Position numbers and translations under genes: made by a program. Below the pieces are notes generated by a model. The model did not search any database. It had not been told where the DNA came from and saw only the letters and a list, made by a program, of their open reading frames with translations. A DNA stretch of 64,000 nt from Caballeronia fortuita (GTDB lineage: Bacteria > Pseudomonadota > Gammaproteobacteria > Burkholderiales > Burkholderiaceae). Positions 51,634-62,953 of the stretch are shown piece by piece. Position 1 is the stretch's first letter. Each line of letters starts with the position of its first letter. The DNA is taken from the NCBI RefSeq assembly GCF_001544835.2, contig NZ_FCNX02000018.1, forward strand, positions 62,001-126,000, in the 5' to 3' direction.

Positions 51634-53181
51634 TTACTTGATCGCGATTTCGTCGAAGCTGAACGAGCCGTCCGGCATCACGTATGCGCCCGACAGACGT
51701 TTGCTGCGCGCATACACGACCTTTTCCGTGACGAGGAAAATCCACGGCGCATCGGCCCAGATGCGTTTTTGCGCATCGGCGTAGAGCTTCGCTTTCTCGG
51801 CGCGGTCGGTCGTGGCGAGCGCTTTCGAGAGATCGTCGTCGACCTGATCGTTCTTGTAGTACGCGGTGTTGAAGAGCTTAGGCGGGAACGACGCGCCGCC
51901 GAGCAGCGGCGAAATCGCCCAGTCCGCTTCGCCCGTCGACGACGACCAGCCGATGTACAGCATCCGCACGGGCGCCGTCTTCGGATCGGGCGCGCTCTCG
52001 ATGCGCTGCACGCGCTGCCCCGCTTCGAGCGCTTCCACCGATGCCTTCACGCCCACTTGCGCGAGCTGCTGCTGCACGAACTGGATGATCTTCTGCGCGG
52101 TCGTGTGGTTATAACCCGACCACAACACGGTTTCGAAGCCGTTCGGATAGCCCGCTTCCTTCAGCAGCTCGCGCGCCTTTGCGGGATCGTATTTCCAGGG
52201 CCCGAGCTTCGTCGAATAATCGACGCCCGGCGGCACGACGCCTTCGGCCGGCACCGCATAACCCGCGAATGCGACCTTCACGAGCGCTTCCTTGTTGATC
52301 GCATAGTTCATCGCTTCGCGCACCTTCGGATTGTCGAAGGGCTTTTGCAGCGTGTTCATGCTGACGTAGCGCTGAATGATCGACGGCGCCGCGATCAAAT
52401 CGACCTTCGGGCTCGCCTTGAGCGTCGCGGCCTGCTCGAATGGGATCGAGAACGCGAAGTCCGCTTCGCCCGTTTGCATCAAGGCGGCGCGCGTGTTGTT
52501 ATCGACGACGGGCTTCCAGTCGATCATGTCGATCTTCGGCAAGCCCTTCTGCCAATAGCCCGCGAACTTCTTCACCTTCAGGTCGTCGGTCTGCTTCCAT
52601 TCGACGAATTCGAACGGGCCCGTGCCGACGGGATGGAACGCGATCTCCTTGCCGTACTTCTGCAATGCCGCCGGCGAAATCATCACCGCCGACGGATGCG
52701 CGAGCACGTTGATGAACGCCGAGAACGGGATCTTGAGCGTGATCTTCACCGTGTACGGATCGACCGCTTCGGTCTTCTCGATCTTGTTGAAGAGGTTGTA
52801 GCGCCTCAGCTTGTTGTCGGGATTGGTCACGCGGTCGAACACGGCTTTCACGGCCTCCGCGTTGAAGTCCGTGCCGTCCTGGAACTTTACGCCCTGGCGC
52901 AACTTGATCGTGTAGACCTTCGCGTCGGGACTCGCTTCGTAGCTCGTCGCGAGCACGTTGCGGATCTTCATGTCCTTGTCGAAGCCGAACAAGCCTTCGT
53001 AGAACGACTTCGCCACCGCTTGCGAGAGCGTGTCGTTGGCGTCGTAAGGGTCCATCGTCGTGAAGGTCGAGGCGACGGCCATCACGGCCGTAGTCTGCGC
53101 GTGCGCCGCGACCGGTGCGAGAGCGGTCAGTGTGGCAAGCGCGCTGGCCGTGAACATTGCGCGCAAATTGAAGGACGGCAT
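51634..53181 (-). CDS. gsiB: Peptide/glutathione ABC transporter binding protein GsiB
   Basis: 515 residues, family 5 solute-binding protein. Signal peptide (FTASALATLTALAPVAAHAQ) then the extracellular cluster C lobe with VAKSFYEGLFGFDKDMKIRN and GTGPFEFVEWKQTD. The best fit is E. coli GsiB, a glutathione binder, but D-peptides or isoaspartyl peptides are equally plausible here. AAGGAG precedes ATG 53181. Confidence 0.93.
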   Translation of the reverse strand: MPSFNLRAMFTASALATLTALAPVAAHAQTTAVMAVASTFTTMDPYDANDTLSQAVAKSFYEGLFGFDKDMKIRNVLATSYEASPDAKVYTIKLRQGVKFQDGTDFNAEAVKAVFDRVTNPDNKLRRYNLFNKIEKTEAVDPYTVKITLKIPFSAFINVLAHPSAVMISPAALQKYGKEIAFHPVGTGPFEFVEWKQTDDLKVKKFAGYWQKGLPKIDMIDWKPVVDNNTRAALMQTGEADFAFSIPFEQAATLKASPKVDLIAAPSIIQRYVSMNTLQKPFDNPKVREAMNYAINKEALVKVAFAGYAVPAEGVVPPGVDYSTKLGPWKYDPAKARELLKEAGYPNGFETVLWSGYNHTTAQKIIQFVQQQLAQVGVKASVEALEAGQRVQRIESAPDPKTAPVRMLYIGWSSSTGEADWAISPLLGGASFPPKLFNTAYYKNDQVDDDLSKALATTDRAEKAKLYADAQKRIWADAPWIFLVTEKVVYARSKRLSGAYVMPDGSFSFDEIAIK

Positions 53182-53218
53182 CGTTGGGCTCCTTGTTGAA
53201 GTGCTCTTAGAGGTGCTC

Positions 53219-55119
<1,901 letters not shown>

Positions 55120-55123
<4 letters not shown>

Positions 55124-56094
55124 CGGTAAATCGCCGTGACGGGCGCAGCGCCTACGCGCGCAAATCCACGATACATGCCTTCCGTGTTGAACGGCAGCAC
55201 GACGTTGCCTTTCGCATCGACAGCGATGAGTCCGCCGCGTCCTTCGATACGCGGCAGCTTGTTCATCACGACATCGTTCGACGCTTCTTCCAGGGACACG
55301 CCGCGGTACTCCATCTGCGCCGATACGTCATACGCCGCGAGCATGCGCATGAACATTTCGCCCGTGCCCGTCGTCGAAACCGCGCAGGTCGCGTCGTTCG
55401 CGTAACAGCCCGCGCCGATCATGGGGGCATCGCCGACGCGCCCCGCCTGCTTGTTCGTGATACCGCCCGTCGATGTCGCCGCCGCGAGATGGCCGTTCGC
55501 ATCGAGCGCGACCGCGCCGACGGTGCCGAACTTCTTGTCCGGATCGATGGGATCGTTCGGGCCGTTATCGAACGAGAACTTCGTCATCGCATCGTGATCG
55601 AGCATCGTGCGCGATGTGCCGCGCGCCTTCTGCCATTGCTGATAGCGCGCATCCGTGTGGAAGTACGACGGATCGACGAGTTCGAGACCTTGCGCTGCTG
55701 CGAACGCCTCCGCGCCCGCGGCCGTGAACATCACGTGATCGCTCACGTCGAGCACGCGGCGCGCGGCGAGCACCGGGTTCCTCACGCGCGTCACGCAACT
55801 GATCGCGCCGGCTTCGAGCGTTGCGCCGTCCATCACGGAGGCATCGAGTTCGTGTGTGCCTGCCGCCGTGAACACCGCGCCGTGGCCCGCGTTGAAGAGC
55901 GGACAATCTTCGAGCAGACGCACGGCCTCGGTGACGGCGTCGAGCGCGCTGCCGCCGTCGGCGAGCACGCGCTGGCCGGCGCTCAAAATATCGGTGAGCG
56001 CGGCGATGTAGCGCGCTTCCATCTCGGCGTTCATTGCCTGGCGCAGGAGCGTGCCCGCGCCGCCGTGAATCGCGATGACTGGTGTGACTTTCAT
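55120..56094 (-). CDS. iaaA: Isoaspartyl peptidase / L-asparaginase
   Basis: 324 residues, plant-type Ntn asparaginase. It is made as a precursor and self-cleaves before Thr191 in KKFGTVGAVALD to expose the nucleophile. Marks are AIHGGAGTL, FNAGHGAVFT and TGTGEMFMR. It frees amino acids from beta-aspartyl peptides. In E. coli iaaA also heads the gsiABCD operon, which matches the order here. ATG overlaps the rpiR stop. Confidence 0.94.
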
Positions 56095-57071
56095 GATTCG
56101 CGCGGCTCCGTGTGAGTGTGGCGTTTCGCGGGCGTGCGGCGCGGCGTGTCGACGGTCTGCGTCTTCTTCGACATCGACGGCGCGACGAGCCACGGCAAAA
56201 CGAATTCCGTCAATCCCGATGCCGCCTCGACCGAGCGCTTCGCCCGATGCGCGACCGCATCGCACAGCGCTTCGATGACGGCGAGCACGGCGGTATCGCA
56301 ATTCGCCGCGAGCCTGCGCTCGGCGCGGATCGCGAGCACGAGGTCCGCGACGTGCGCGAGCGGGGACGCGGCGCTGTCAGTAAGCGCGACGACGCGCAAG
56401 CCGTGATCGTGCGCGAGACGCGCGAGCGTGATGGTGTCGTCGACATAACGCGGGAAGGCGATCGCGACGAGCACATCGCCGCGCGACGCCGTGAAGAGCC
56501 TGCGCGCCGCATGCGACGGACCGCCTGTCAGCGCGAGCGACTGCACGTTCGCGCAATACGGCGTGAGTCCGTGCTCCATCAGACCGGCGAGAAACGCGCT
56601 CGCGCCGTAGCCGATCACGAAGACGCGCGGCGCGGCGAGAATTGTCTCGATGATCGCTTCGGCGTTCGCGCCATCGACGGATGTTTGCGCAAGACGCAGA
56701 TTCGCCGCCGCCTGCGCGAGCGATGCATCGAACACTTCGGCGCCGCTCGCAGGCGATTCGAGCGCCGTGCGCAATCGCTCGACCGGCGCGATGGTCGCCT
56801 CGAAGCCGCGCACGAGCGCCTCGCGAAACGCCGGATAGCCGGAGAAGCCGAGCGCGCGCGCGAACCGGTTCGCCGTCGCGACCGACGCGCCGACCGCGCC
56901 CGCGAGTTCGTCGATACGCATCGTCGCCGAACGGAACAGGTTGGCCAGCACGAACGCTCCCATGCGCCGATGGATCGGCGTGAGCGTCGGCATGGCCGCG
57001 GCGATGCGCGCGGAGATGAGATCGTCGGCGCTCGCGGGCGCGCGAACCCGAACCGATAGTGAGCGAGTCAT
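56091..57071 (-). CDS. MurR/RpiR family transcriptional regulator
   Basis: 326 residues. N-terminal HTH_6 domain (about 15-90, LAGAVGASVATANRFARALG) and a SIS sugar-isomerase-like ligand domain (VFVIGYGASAFLAGL, then DVLVAIAFPRYVDDT). SIS domains bind phosphosugars such as MurNAc-6-P. The tail is basic. It is the first gene of the iaaA-gsi operon through an ATGA overlap and probably regulates it. A ligand from peptidoglycan would fit the peptidases downstream; this is inference. Confidence 0.92.
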   Translation of the reverse strand: MTRSLSVRVRAPASADDLISARIAAAMPTLTPIHRRMGAFVLANLFRSATMRIDELAGAVGASVATANRFARALGFSGYPAFREALVRGFEATIAPVERLRTALESPASGAEVFDASLAQAAANLRLAQTSVDGANAEAIIETILAAPRVFVIGYGASAFLAGLMEHGLTPYCANVQSLALTGGPSHAARRLFTASRGDVLVAIAFPRYVDDTITLARLAHDHGLRVVALTDSAASPLAHVADLVLAIRAERRLAANCDTAVLAVIEALCDAVAHRAKRSVEAASGLTEFVLPWLVAPSMSKKTQTVDTPRRTPAKRHTHTEPRES

Positions 57072-57092
57072 GAAATGCGCTGCACACTCATG

Positions 57093-57111
57093 GCGATGAA
57101 ACGCGATGAAA
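57093..57111. promoter_or_regulatory. Tandem GCGATGAAA repeats at the rpiR start
   Basis: Two copies of GCGATGAAA (57093-57101 and 57103-57111), 10 bases apart, lie 22-40 bases upstream of the rpiR ATG and next to an AT-rich stretch. One helical turn spacing puts both on the same face of DNA, as expected for an operator. Beyond them CGAAAA-A-CCCG (57123-57133) and CGGGTTTTCG (57161-57170) make an imperfect dyad in the same divergent region. Confidence 0.45.
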
Positions 57112-57279
57112 GTATATTTACTCGAAAAACCCGCCAAAAAAAATTCATTTTCATCGGACTCGGGTTTTCGATAACGCGGGCAAGTGGGCTGCGTCCGATG
57201 CATCGATCGCGCACGATCATGCACAATACGAAGCGCGTCGCGAGGCTAAAGCGCGCGTTTCCAGTCTCCAAACTCCCCT

Positions 57280-58545
57280 ATGAATTTCGATTTCCTGCCC
57301 GATCCGCTGCCTCATCTGCTCGCCGCCCATCCGTGGGCGCAAACGCTCGCGGGTCTCGTCTCGCTCGCGCTGATCGCGCTCTTCGTGCAGTGGGTGATGG
57401 CGCGCATCGTGCTGTATGTCGCGCATCGGCTGCTCGTGCTCGCCGGGCATCAGAAGTGGGACCGCGCGTTCATCAGGCATCGCGCGTATCACAGGCTCTG
57501 GTATGCGGTGCCGTTCGCAACCGTCGCGCTCGGCATCGACGATGTGCCGCGCATCGGCGCCTGGTCGACGATGATCGGCCGCGTCGCGCACGGCGGCGCG
57601 TGGGTCTGCATCTTCTTCGCCGCGGGCAGCGCGCTTTCCGCATGGCAGGACGTCTATGCGGACAGCAAGGAAGCGCAGACGCGCTCGATCAAGGGCTATA
57701 TACAGATCGGCAAGCTGGCGCTCGCGCTCGTGTGCGGCGTGCTCGTCCTGTCGATACTGATCGATCGTTCGCCGCTCTGGATGCTCTCCGGAATCGGCGC
57801 GCTCTCCGCCGTGCTGCTGCTCGTGTTCAAGGACACGTTGCTGTCGCTCGTCGCGAGCACGCAGTTGACGTCGAACGACATGCTGCGCATCGGCGACTGG
57901 ATCGAAATGCCGCAAGCCGCCGCCGATGGCTTCGTGAAGGACATCGCGCTGCATACCGTCAAGGTGCAGAACTGGGACAACACCGTGACCACGGTGCCGA
58001 CCTACAAGCTCTTTTCGGAGAGCTATCGCAACTATCGGCACATGTTCGAATCGGGCGGACGGCGCATCAAGCGGACCATGCGCATCGACGCGCAATGCGT
58101 GCGCTTTCTAACCGATGAAGAGACCGCGCGCCTGAAACGCTTTCGCCTGCTGCACGATTATCTGGAACAGAAGCAGACCGAAGTGGAGCAGGCCAACCGC
58201 AATCTCGGCGAACTCGCGAACGAGCCCGCGAACCGGCGGCGGCTCACGAACATCGGCACGTTCCGCGCGTATGGGCTCGCTTATCTGCAGCGGCATCCGG
58301 AGATCCGCCAGGACATGGCGATCATGGTCCGCATGATGGAACCCGAATCGCAGGGCATTCCGATCGAGGTGTATTGCTTCACCGCGACGACCGCATGGAC
58401 GCAGTATGAGCGCATTCAGGGCGACGTCTTCGACCATCTTCTGTCGATTCTCCCGGAGATGGGCCTGCGGCTCTATCAGGCGCCGTCGGGCAGCGACTTC
58501 GCAGGCGTCGCGGGCCGTCTGCGCGGCGAAATGCCGACCATGTGA
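57280..58545 (+). CDS. Mechanosensitive channel, MscS family (YbdG-like)
   Basis: 421 residues, five predicted membrane helices and a long C-terminal domain. The pore-lining helix region is SGIGALSAVLLLVFKDTLLS, followed by the MscS beta domain (DMLRIGDWIEMPQAAADGFV, then VQNWDNTVTTVPTYKLF). Length and the insert after the pore match YbdG, a miniconductance channel responding to osmotic shock. Divergent from rpiR. Confidence 0.92.
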   Translation: MNFDFLPDPLPHLLAAHPWAQTLAGLVSLALIALFVQWVMARIVLYVAHRLLVLAGHQKWDRAFIRHRAYHRLWYAVPFATVALGIDDVPRIGAWSTMIGRVAHGGAWVCIFFAAGSALSAWQDVYADSKEAQTRSIKGYIQIGKLALALVCGVLVLSILIDRSPLWMLSGIGALSAVLLLVFKDTLLSLVASTQLTSNDMLRIGDWIEMPQAAADGFVKDIALHTVKVQNWDNTVTTVPTYKLFSESYRNYRHMFESGGRRIKRTMRIDAQCVRFLTDEETARLKRFRLLHDYLEQKQTEVEQANRNLGELANEPANRRRLTNIGTFRAYGLAYLQRHPEIRQDMAIMVRMMEPESQGIPIEVYCFTATTAWTQYERIQGDVFDHLLSILPEMGLRLYQAPSGSDFAGVAGRLRGEMPTM

Positions 58546-58731
58546 CGCGCGCGATTCTCGCCGTCAAAAAGAATCAGGCAAGAATCCGCCATTTTTGTGT
58601 ATTCACGTTGACGCTTCCCGTCCGTACGATCTAACCATCGCCGATGCGCCTTTTTTCCGCAGCTTCAACGCCGCGGCGGAGCCGTTCGTTCCGCGCATCG
58701 CCATTCAATCGTCATAAAAGGAAAACTCAAC

Positions 58732-59724
58732 GTGATCGATCGCGTCCATGCCATGCGTGTCTTTACGCGTGTCGTCGATACGAACAGTTTCACGCGCGCC
58801 GCCGAGTCGCTCGGCATGCCGCGCGCGAGTGTTTCGACGACCGTGCAACAACTCGAGGCGCTCGTCGGCGTGCAATTGCTCGCACGCACGACGCGGCGCC
58901 TGAATCTCACCGTCGACGGCGCCGCTTATTACGAGCGCTGCGCGCAGATCCTCGCCGATATCGACGAACTCGAATCCGGTTTCGGCGCGGGCGAGGAGCG
59001 TCTGCGCGGGCGGCTGCGCGTCGAAATGCCGGATACCGTCGCGACGTCGATCGTCGTGCCCGCGCTGCCGGAGTTTCACGCGCGTTATCCGCACATCGAA
59101 CTGTCGATCGGGATCGGCAACCGGAATGTCGATCTCGTCGGCGAAGGTGTCGATTGCAGCGTGCAGCTCGGAGAATTGCCGGATTCCGGTCTGATCGCGC
59201 GCCGGCTCGGCATGCTCGAACAGGTGACGTGCGCGAGTCCCGCGTATCTGGAAAAGCACGGCATGCCGGAAACGCTCGACGAACTCGCGCAGCATGTCGC
59301 GGTGAATTGTCTGTCCGAGAAGAGCGGACGCCCCGCCGATTTCGACTTCGACGTGGACGGCGAGGCCGTCACCATGAAGATGCGCGGTTTCGTGCAGGTC
59401 GCCGACGAGCACGCGTACCTCGCGTGCGGCGTCGAAGGGCTCGGGCTGATCCAGCCGCTGCGCATCGCGGCGCAGCCTTATCTGCGTTCCGGACAACTGC
59501 GCGAAGTGCTGCCGCAATGGAAGTCGCCGCCGCTCGAGGTGTCGGTGGCATTCCTGAAAAGCCGTCAGGCGACGCCGCGCGTGTCGGTGTTCGTCGACTG
59601 GCTCGCGACGCTTTTCGAGCGTTCGCAGCAGATCGACGCCACGCTGACGAGCCTGTATCGCGCGGCGCAGCGTCGCGGGCCGACGCGCCGCGATCGGCCG
59701 GAGGAAGAAACCGCCGACGCGTGA
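58732..59724 (+). CDS. LysR family transcriptional regulator
   Basis: 330 residues. HTH 1-60 (AMRVFTRVVDTNSFTRAAES, RASVSTTVQQLEALVG) and a PBP-like ligand domain. It belongs to the CrgA/DntR-like group by the sequence LARTTRRLNLTVDGAAYYER. The C-terminus is Arg-rich. No divergent partner; the YciI gene is convergent 13 bases away. Target unknown. Confidence 0.92.
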   Translation: MIDRVHAMRVFTRVVDTNSFTRAAESLGMPRASVSTTVQQLEALVGVQLLARTTRRLNLTVDGAAYYERCAQILADIDELESGFGAGEERLRGRLRVEMPDTVATSIVVPALPEFHARYPHIELSIGIGNRNVDLVGEGVDCSVQLGELPDSGLIARRLGMLEQVTCASPAYLEKHGMPETLDELAQHVAVNCLSEKSGRPADFDFDVDGEAVTMKMRGFVQVADEHAYLACGVEGLGLIQPLRIAAQPYLRSGQLREVLPQWKSPPLEVSVAFLKSRQATPRVSVFVDWLATLFERSQQIDATLTSLYRAAQRRGPTRRDRPEEETADA

Positions 59725-59737
59725 TGCAAGCGTCGCG

Positions 59738-60034
59738 CTATCGCACTGGCGTGGCGGCATTCGCGCCCACGACCGTATTCCATTTGCGCACTTCCCATCG
59801 CTCGACGAGCCCGTTCGTCACGTAAGGATCGTTCTTCGCGAAAGCCTCGGCGGCGGCCGGTGAATCGCTGTGAAAAAGCAGCATTGCGCGATCCGAGGGC
59901 GCATCGAGCGCGCCCGCGAGCACGATCTCCCCGCGCTCCACCGCCGCCCATGCGAGGGCCAGATGCGCGTCGCGGAATTCCGCGCGCCGCTCCAGATAGT
60001 CTGAACGAAGTTCATAAATCAACAGGTAGTGCAT
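59738..60034 (-). CDS. YciI-like protein
   Basis: 98 residues, ferredoxin-like YciI fold. It begins MHYLLIYELRSDYLERRAEF(R), with the family His in DAHLALAWAAVERGEI and the Asp-Pro-Tyr in FAKNDPYVTNGLV. The family includes small dehalogenase- and lyase-like enzymes and unknown roles. GAAAGGAG gives a strong ribosome site for ATG 60034. Confidence 0.92.
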   Translation of the reverse strand: MHYLLIYELRSDYLERRAEFRDAHLALAWAAVERGEIVLAGALDAPSDRAMLLFHSDSPAAAEAFAKNDPYVTNGLVERWEVRKWNTVVGANAATPVR

Positions 60035-60073
60035 CGCCAATCTCCTTTCAGTGGCACGCAGGCGCATCATCGC

Positions 60074-60107
60074 CTTAGTTTGTCCTATTTCCGAGATCGA
60101 AACTAAG
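60074..60107. promoter_or_regulatory. Inverted repeat in the yciI / small-ORF divergent region
   Basis: Perfect arms CTTAGTTT (60074-60081) and AAACTAAG (60100-60107) with 18 bases between, 40 bases upstream of the YciI start and 77 bases upstream of the 78-residue gene. A dimer-binding site for a nearby regulator such as the LysR encoded at 58732-59724 is possible. Confidence 0.45.
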
Positions 60108-60183
60108 AGTTCAATCGGATGTCTCTGATCGTCTAACGATAACGTATCGAAGATCATGTGCGGATACTGTCAAGGACTCTGCC

Positions 60184-60420
60184 ATGAACCGCGATCAACC
60201 TCCCTGCAACATGTGCGCGAAGCACGATTGCCGCGCATGCGCGTGGACATCGCCGCTCGACGCCTCATACCGCGCGCTCCTCCGCTCCCATTCCATGCTG
60301 TCGCTCGTCGCGCTTTCCGTACAGAACCCGGAACCCGCGCCCGCGGAACCGTCCTGGCTGGCCGTCGCGGGGAAGCGCATCGTCAACTTCTTCTCGGAAC
60401 TGACGCTGCGCGCACGCTGA
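60184..60420 (+). CDS. Small Cys-rich N-terminus hypothetical protein (78 aa)
   Basis: No family recognised. It has five Cys/His-type metal ligands in a short stretch, C-N-M-C-A-K-H-D-C-R-A-C, which could bind zinc or an iron-sulfur cluster. The rest is hydrophobic or amphipathic (MLSLVALSVQNPEPAPAEPS, then RIVNFFSELTLRAR). AAGGA precedes ATG 60184. Codon use is normal. Probably real but unproven. Confidence 0.6.
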   Translation: MNRDQPPCNMCAKHDCRACAWTSPLDASYRALLRSHSMLSLVALSVQNPEPAPAEPSWLAVAGKRIVNFFSELTLRAR

Positions 60421-60559
60421 GAGAACGCAATTTCAGTCGTTTGAAAACACCATTTTCGTAAAGATGTTTGCACGAATCTTTTTAGGATAACTGTGCATAT
60501 AGAATGCGCCACACCCTCGCGCTTGCGTCAAGCGCTCATGTAGAAAGGAAATTCAGTCG

Positions 60560-62365
60560 ATGAGCATCAATCTGGTCCAGGCGGTCAACGCCGCGATCTC
60601 GGAACCCATCGCGGAGCAATTGTCGCAGCAGTTCGGCATTCCGGGGCAGATCGTCCGGCAACTCGCATCACGTATCGCGCCCGGACTCGTGGCATCGCTG
60701 ATGGACCGGGCGACGCTCGTTCCCGGCTCGCAGTCGGTGTTCTCCGTCATCATGCAGCAGGAGACGAATGCCTATATCGCGGATCAGCTACCGAAACTGA
60801 TCGCGACCACTGGCGGGCTCAAGCAGCTCGAAACCAACGGTCATATGCTCGCCGCGCTCGCGACCGGACAGCGCGTCGACGCTCTGACCGACGCCGTATC
60901 GGCCGAAACGGGCGTTCCCACGCAAGCGACGTCGGCGCTCGCCGGCATCGTCGCCGCCGTGCTGTTCGGCGTGATGAAGCGGCACTTCCTGCTCGCGCAG
61001 TGGGGTCTGCCGCAGCTTCCCAAGCTGTTGCGCGAACAGGTCGGCGAGATCAATGGGTCGATGTCGAACGCGGTGGCTACGGCTATCGGCGTCGGCAATA
61101 CGGAAGGCTTCACCAGTTGCATCACGCCGCGCCTGGATACGGTCGCTTCGAGCCTCGAACCGCACACCGATCGAGATGTCGCGATGGTGGCGGCGGGAGC
61201 GCTCCCGCCCGAGCCGGCCATGAAGGCGGCCCCGCAAAGCGCGCCTGTTTCGAAACCCGTGACGCCGCCCCCGCCGCCGATGCGCGCGCCCGTGCGCAAG
61301 CCGTCGCCGAAGCGTTCGAACAAATGGGTCTGGATGCTGTTCGCGGTGCTGGCCGCCATTCTCGCGCTGGTCTATTACCGCGGCTTCACGCATAGCGGCA
61401 GTGTCGATCTGAGCGCCGCGCCCGCCACGCAGCAGGTCGCGAGCGAGCCGGAGCCCGCTTCGTCGGCCATGCCGCCGGTTACGGCGATTACGACCGAAGC
61501 GCCGGCTGCGGCGCCCATCGATCCGCCGGAGGCCTCCACGAGCGCGGCGGCATCCAAGCCCGCACCCGCATCCTGGAAAGACGCGCAGTTGCTGTTCAAC
61601 GTCAATGCTTCGGGCGCTCCGGCGATCGAGGCGACCGTTGGCACGGAAGCAGAGAAGAAGCATCTGATCGATGCGCTGACTGCGCGCTTCGGAAAGGCCT
61701 ATACCGCGACCGTTTCGGTCGTTCCCGAAACGCGTCCGGCAACCTGGCTCTCGCGTCTGAACGACTTCTTCCCGCTCATGGCCGTGCCCGGTGCGGAAGC
61801 TAAGATCAGCGGCTCGAAAGTCGAACTGAGCGGCACGGCGGCGAGCGCGAAGTCGGGCTGGACGGATCGTCTGCGCGGCGCGCTCGGCGGCATGTTCCAG
61901 GTCGCAGCGTTCGACGTCGACGGCGCAGTCGCCACCGCGACGCAATCCTTTCGCAGCGCGATGAAGAGCCTGCTCGCCACCGAAACGCCCTGCTCCGGCA
62001 GCAAGCTGACGCGCGTGCTGGACCTCCAGGTCGTCAACTTCGCGCGCTCGAGCGCGCAAGTGCCTGAAAGCGCATACGCCACGCTCGGCGAAACGGCCCA
62101 ATTGCTCAAAAATTGCGCCGCGAAAGGTTCGATGGTCAATCTCGAAGTCGCTGGATTCTCGGACGCGCAAGGCGCGGCATCCGCGAAACTGGAAGTGTCG
62201 AAGGAACGCGCTCAGGCGGTCCGCGGATACCTCGTTCGAAACGGCGTCCCGCCGCAATCGCTCACGGCCGCAGGCTACGGCGACGCGAACCCGATCGCCG
62301 ACAACGATACCGCCAGCGGACGTTTCGCGAATCGCCGGATCGAGTTTGTCGTCAGAAAGGGCTAA
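60560..62365 (+). CDS. DUF937-like N-terminus fused to OmpA peptidoglycan-binding domain
   Basis: 601 residues. The N-terminal part (1-180) is Ala/Leu-rich helical and resembles DUF937/YidB proteins. A Pro-rich linker (residues 226-252, PPPPP) and one membrane helix (about 256-273) follow. A periplasmic part (about 345-470) resembles BON-like repeats, and the OmpA C-terminal domain (about 485-600) has VAGFSDAQGAASAKLEVSKE and ASGRFANRRIEFVV. It likely sits in the inner membrane with the DUF937 part in the cytoplasm and the OmpA part bound to peptidoglycan. Followed by a strong terminator. Confidence 0.85.
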   Translation: MSINLVQAVNAAISEPIAEQLSQQFGIPGQIVRQLASRIAPGLVASLMDRATLVPGSQSVFSVIMQQETNAYIADQLPKLIATTGGLKQLETNGHMLAALATGQRVDALTDAVSAETGVPTQATSALAGIVAAVLFGVMKRHFLLAQWGLPQLPKLLREQVGEINGSMSNAVATAIGVGNTEGFTSCITPRLDTVASSLEPHTDRDVAMVAAGALPPEPAMKAAPQSAPVSKPVTPPPPPMRAPVRKPSPKRSNKWVWMLFAVLAAILALVYYRGFTHSGSVDLSAAPATQQVASEPEPASSAMPPVTAITTEAPAAAPIDPPEASTSAAASKPAPASWKDAQLLFNVNASGAPAIEATVGTEAEKKHLIDALTARFGKAYTATVSVVPETRPATWLSRLNDFFPLMAVPGAEAKISGSKVELSGTAASAKSGWTDRLRGALGGMFQVAAFDVDGAVATATQSFRSAMKSLLATETPCSGSKLTRVLDLQVVNFARSSAQVPESAYATLGETAQLLKNCAAKGSMVNLEVAGFSDAQGAASAKLEVSKERAQAVRGYLVRNGVPPQSLTAAGYGDANPIADNDTASGRFANRRIEFVVRKG

Positions 62366-62397
62366 GCGAGAACCCTACTCGCGTGATTCCGCTCACG

Positions 62398-62436
62398 ACG
62401 CCGTCGCACGAAAGCGCGACGGCGTTTTGCTTTTTG
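62398..62436 (+). terminator. Intrinsic terminator after the OmpA-fusion gene
   Basis: Perfect 10-base stem ACGCCGTCGC (62398-62407) / GCGACGGCGT (62416-62425) followed by TTTTGCTTTTT. It lies between the convergent OmpA-fusion gene and the 162-residue gene. Confidence 0.87.
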
Positions 62437-62464
62437 CGCGCGCCGTCAGCGCCTCGCAGCCGGT

Positions 62465-62953
62465 CTAGTTCGGCTTTGCGAAATCGTTCTCGGCCCAACG
62501 CTCGGCGCTTGCCTTGCTGAGCTTGAATGCGGGCGACACGCGCACGAACGCGAGTTGCGCGCCATACGCATCGAAGGCCTTGAGATTGGCGTACGGATCG
62601 TCTTCATCCGGAACGATCTCCAGCGTGACGGTGATGTCCTCGCCCGCTACGCCGATGGTGACATTCTTGTTCAGCATCGCGTGACGCTGCTGTTCATGCC
62701 GCCGCAATACTTCCGATGCCGTCTTGACCAGCGTGCGGAACGCGTTGGCATCGAGCGGCTTGGGATTTTTCTTGTCGCGGCCCATTGTCCACGGGCCGAC
62801 GAGCGCAGGCTCCGCCTCGCCCGTCTGGATCATCTCGACGGCCCAGCCGTCGTCGTCTTCGTTCTTGATCACGCGCGCGGTCCAGCCGTCGTCGCGCCAC
62901 AGGCGGTCTTCGTGGATCGCGTCCTCGGTGGAGGAAAAGTCGGAATCGGTCAT
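62465..62953 (-). CDS. Conserved hypothetical protein (162 aa)
   Basis: No family recognised. Soluble and acidic (DSDFSSTEDAIHEDRLWRDD). It has a strand-rich middle (NVTIGVAGEDITVTLEIVPD, DPYANLKAFD) and the end LSKASAERWAENDFAKPN. I recall it as a common single-copy protein in Burkholderia. Alone on the minus strand. Confidence 0.75.
   Translation of the reverse strand: MTDSDFSSTEDAIHEDRLWRDDGWTARVIKNEDDDGWAVEMIQTGEAEPALVGPWTMGRDKKNPKPLDANAFRTLVKTASEVLRRHEQQRHAMLNKNVTIGVAGEDITVTLEIVPDEDDPYANLKAFDAYGAQLAFVRVSPAFKLSKASAERWAENDFAKPN

Noticed and set aside
51082..53199. Open plus-strand frame of 705 codons opposite gsiB/gsiC
   Set aside because: Antisense to two clear genes with good motifs; high GC removes stop codons in such frames. 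Composition is Arg/His-rich shadow sequence with no domain.
60137..60150. Dyad CGATA-ACG-TATCG near the 78-residue gene
   Set aside because: Arms of only five bases are expected by chance in a window of this size.
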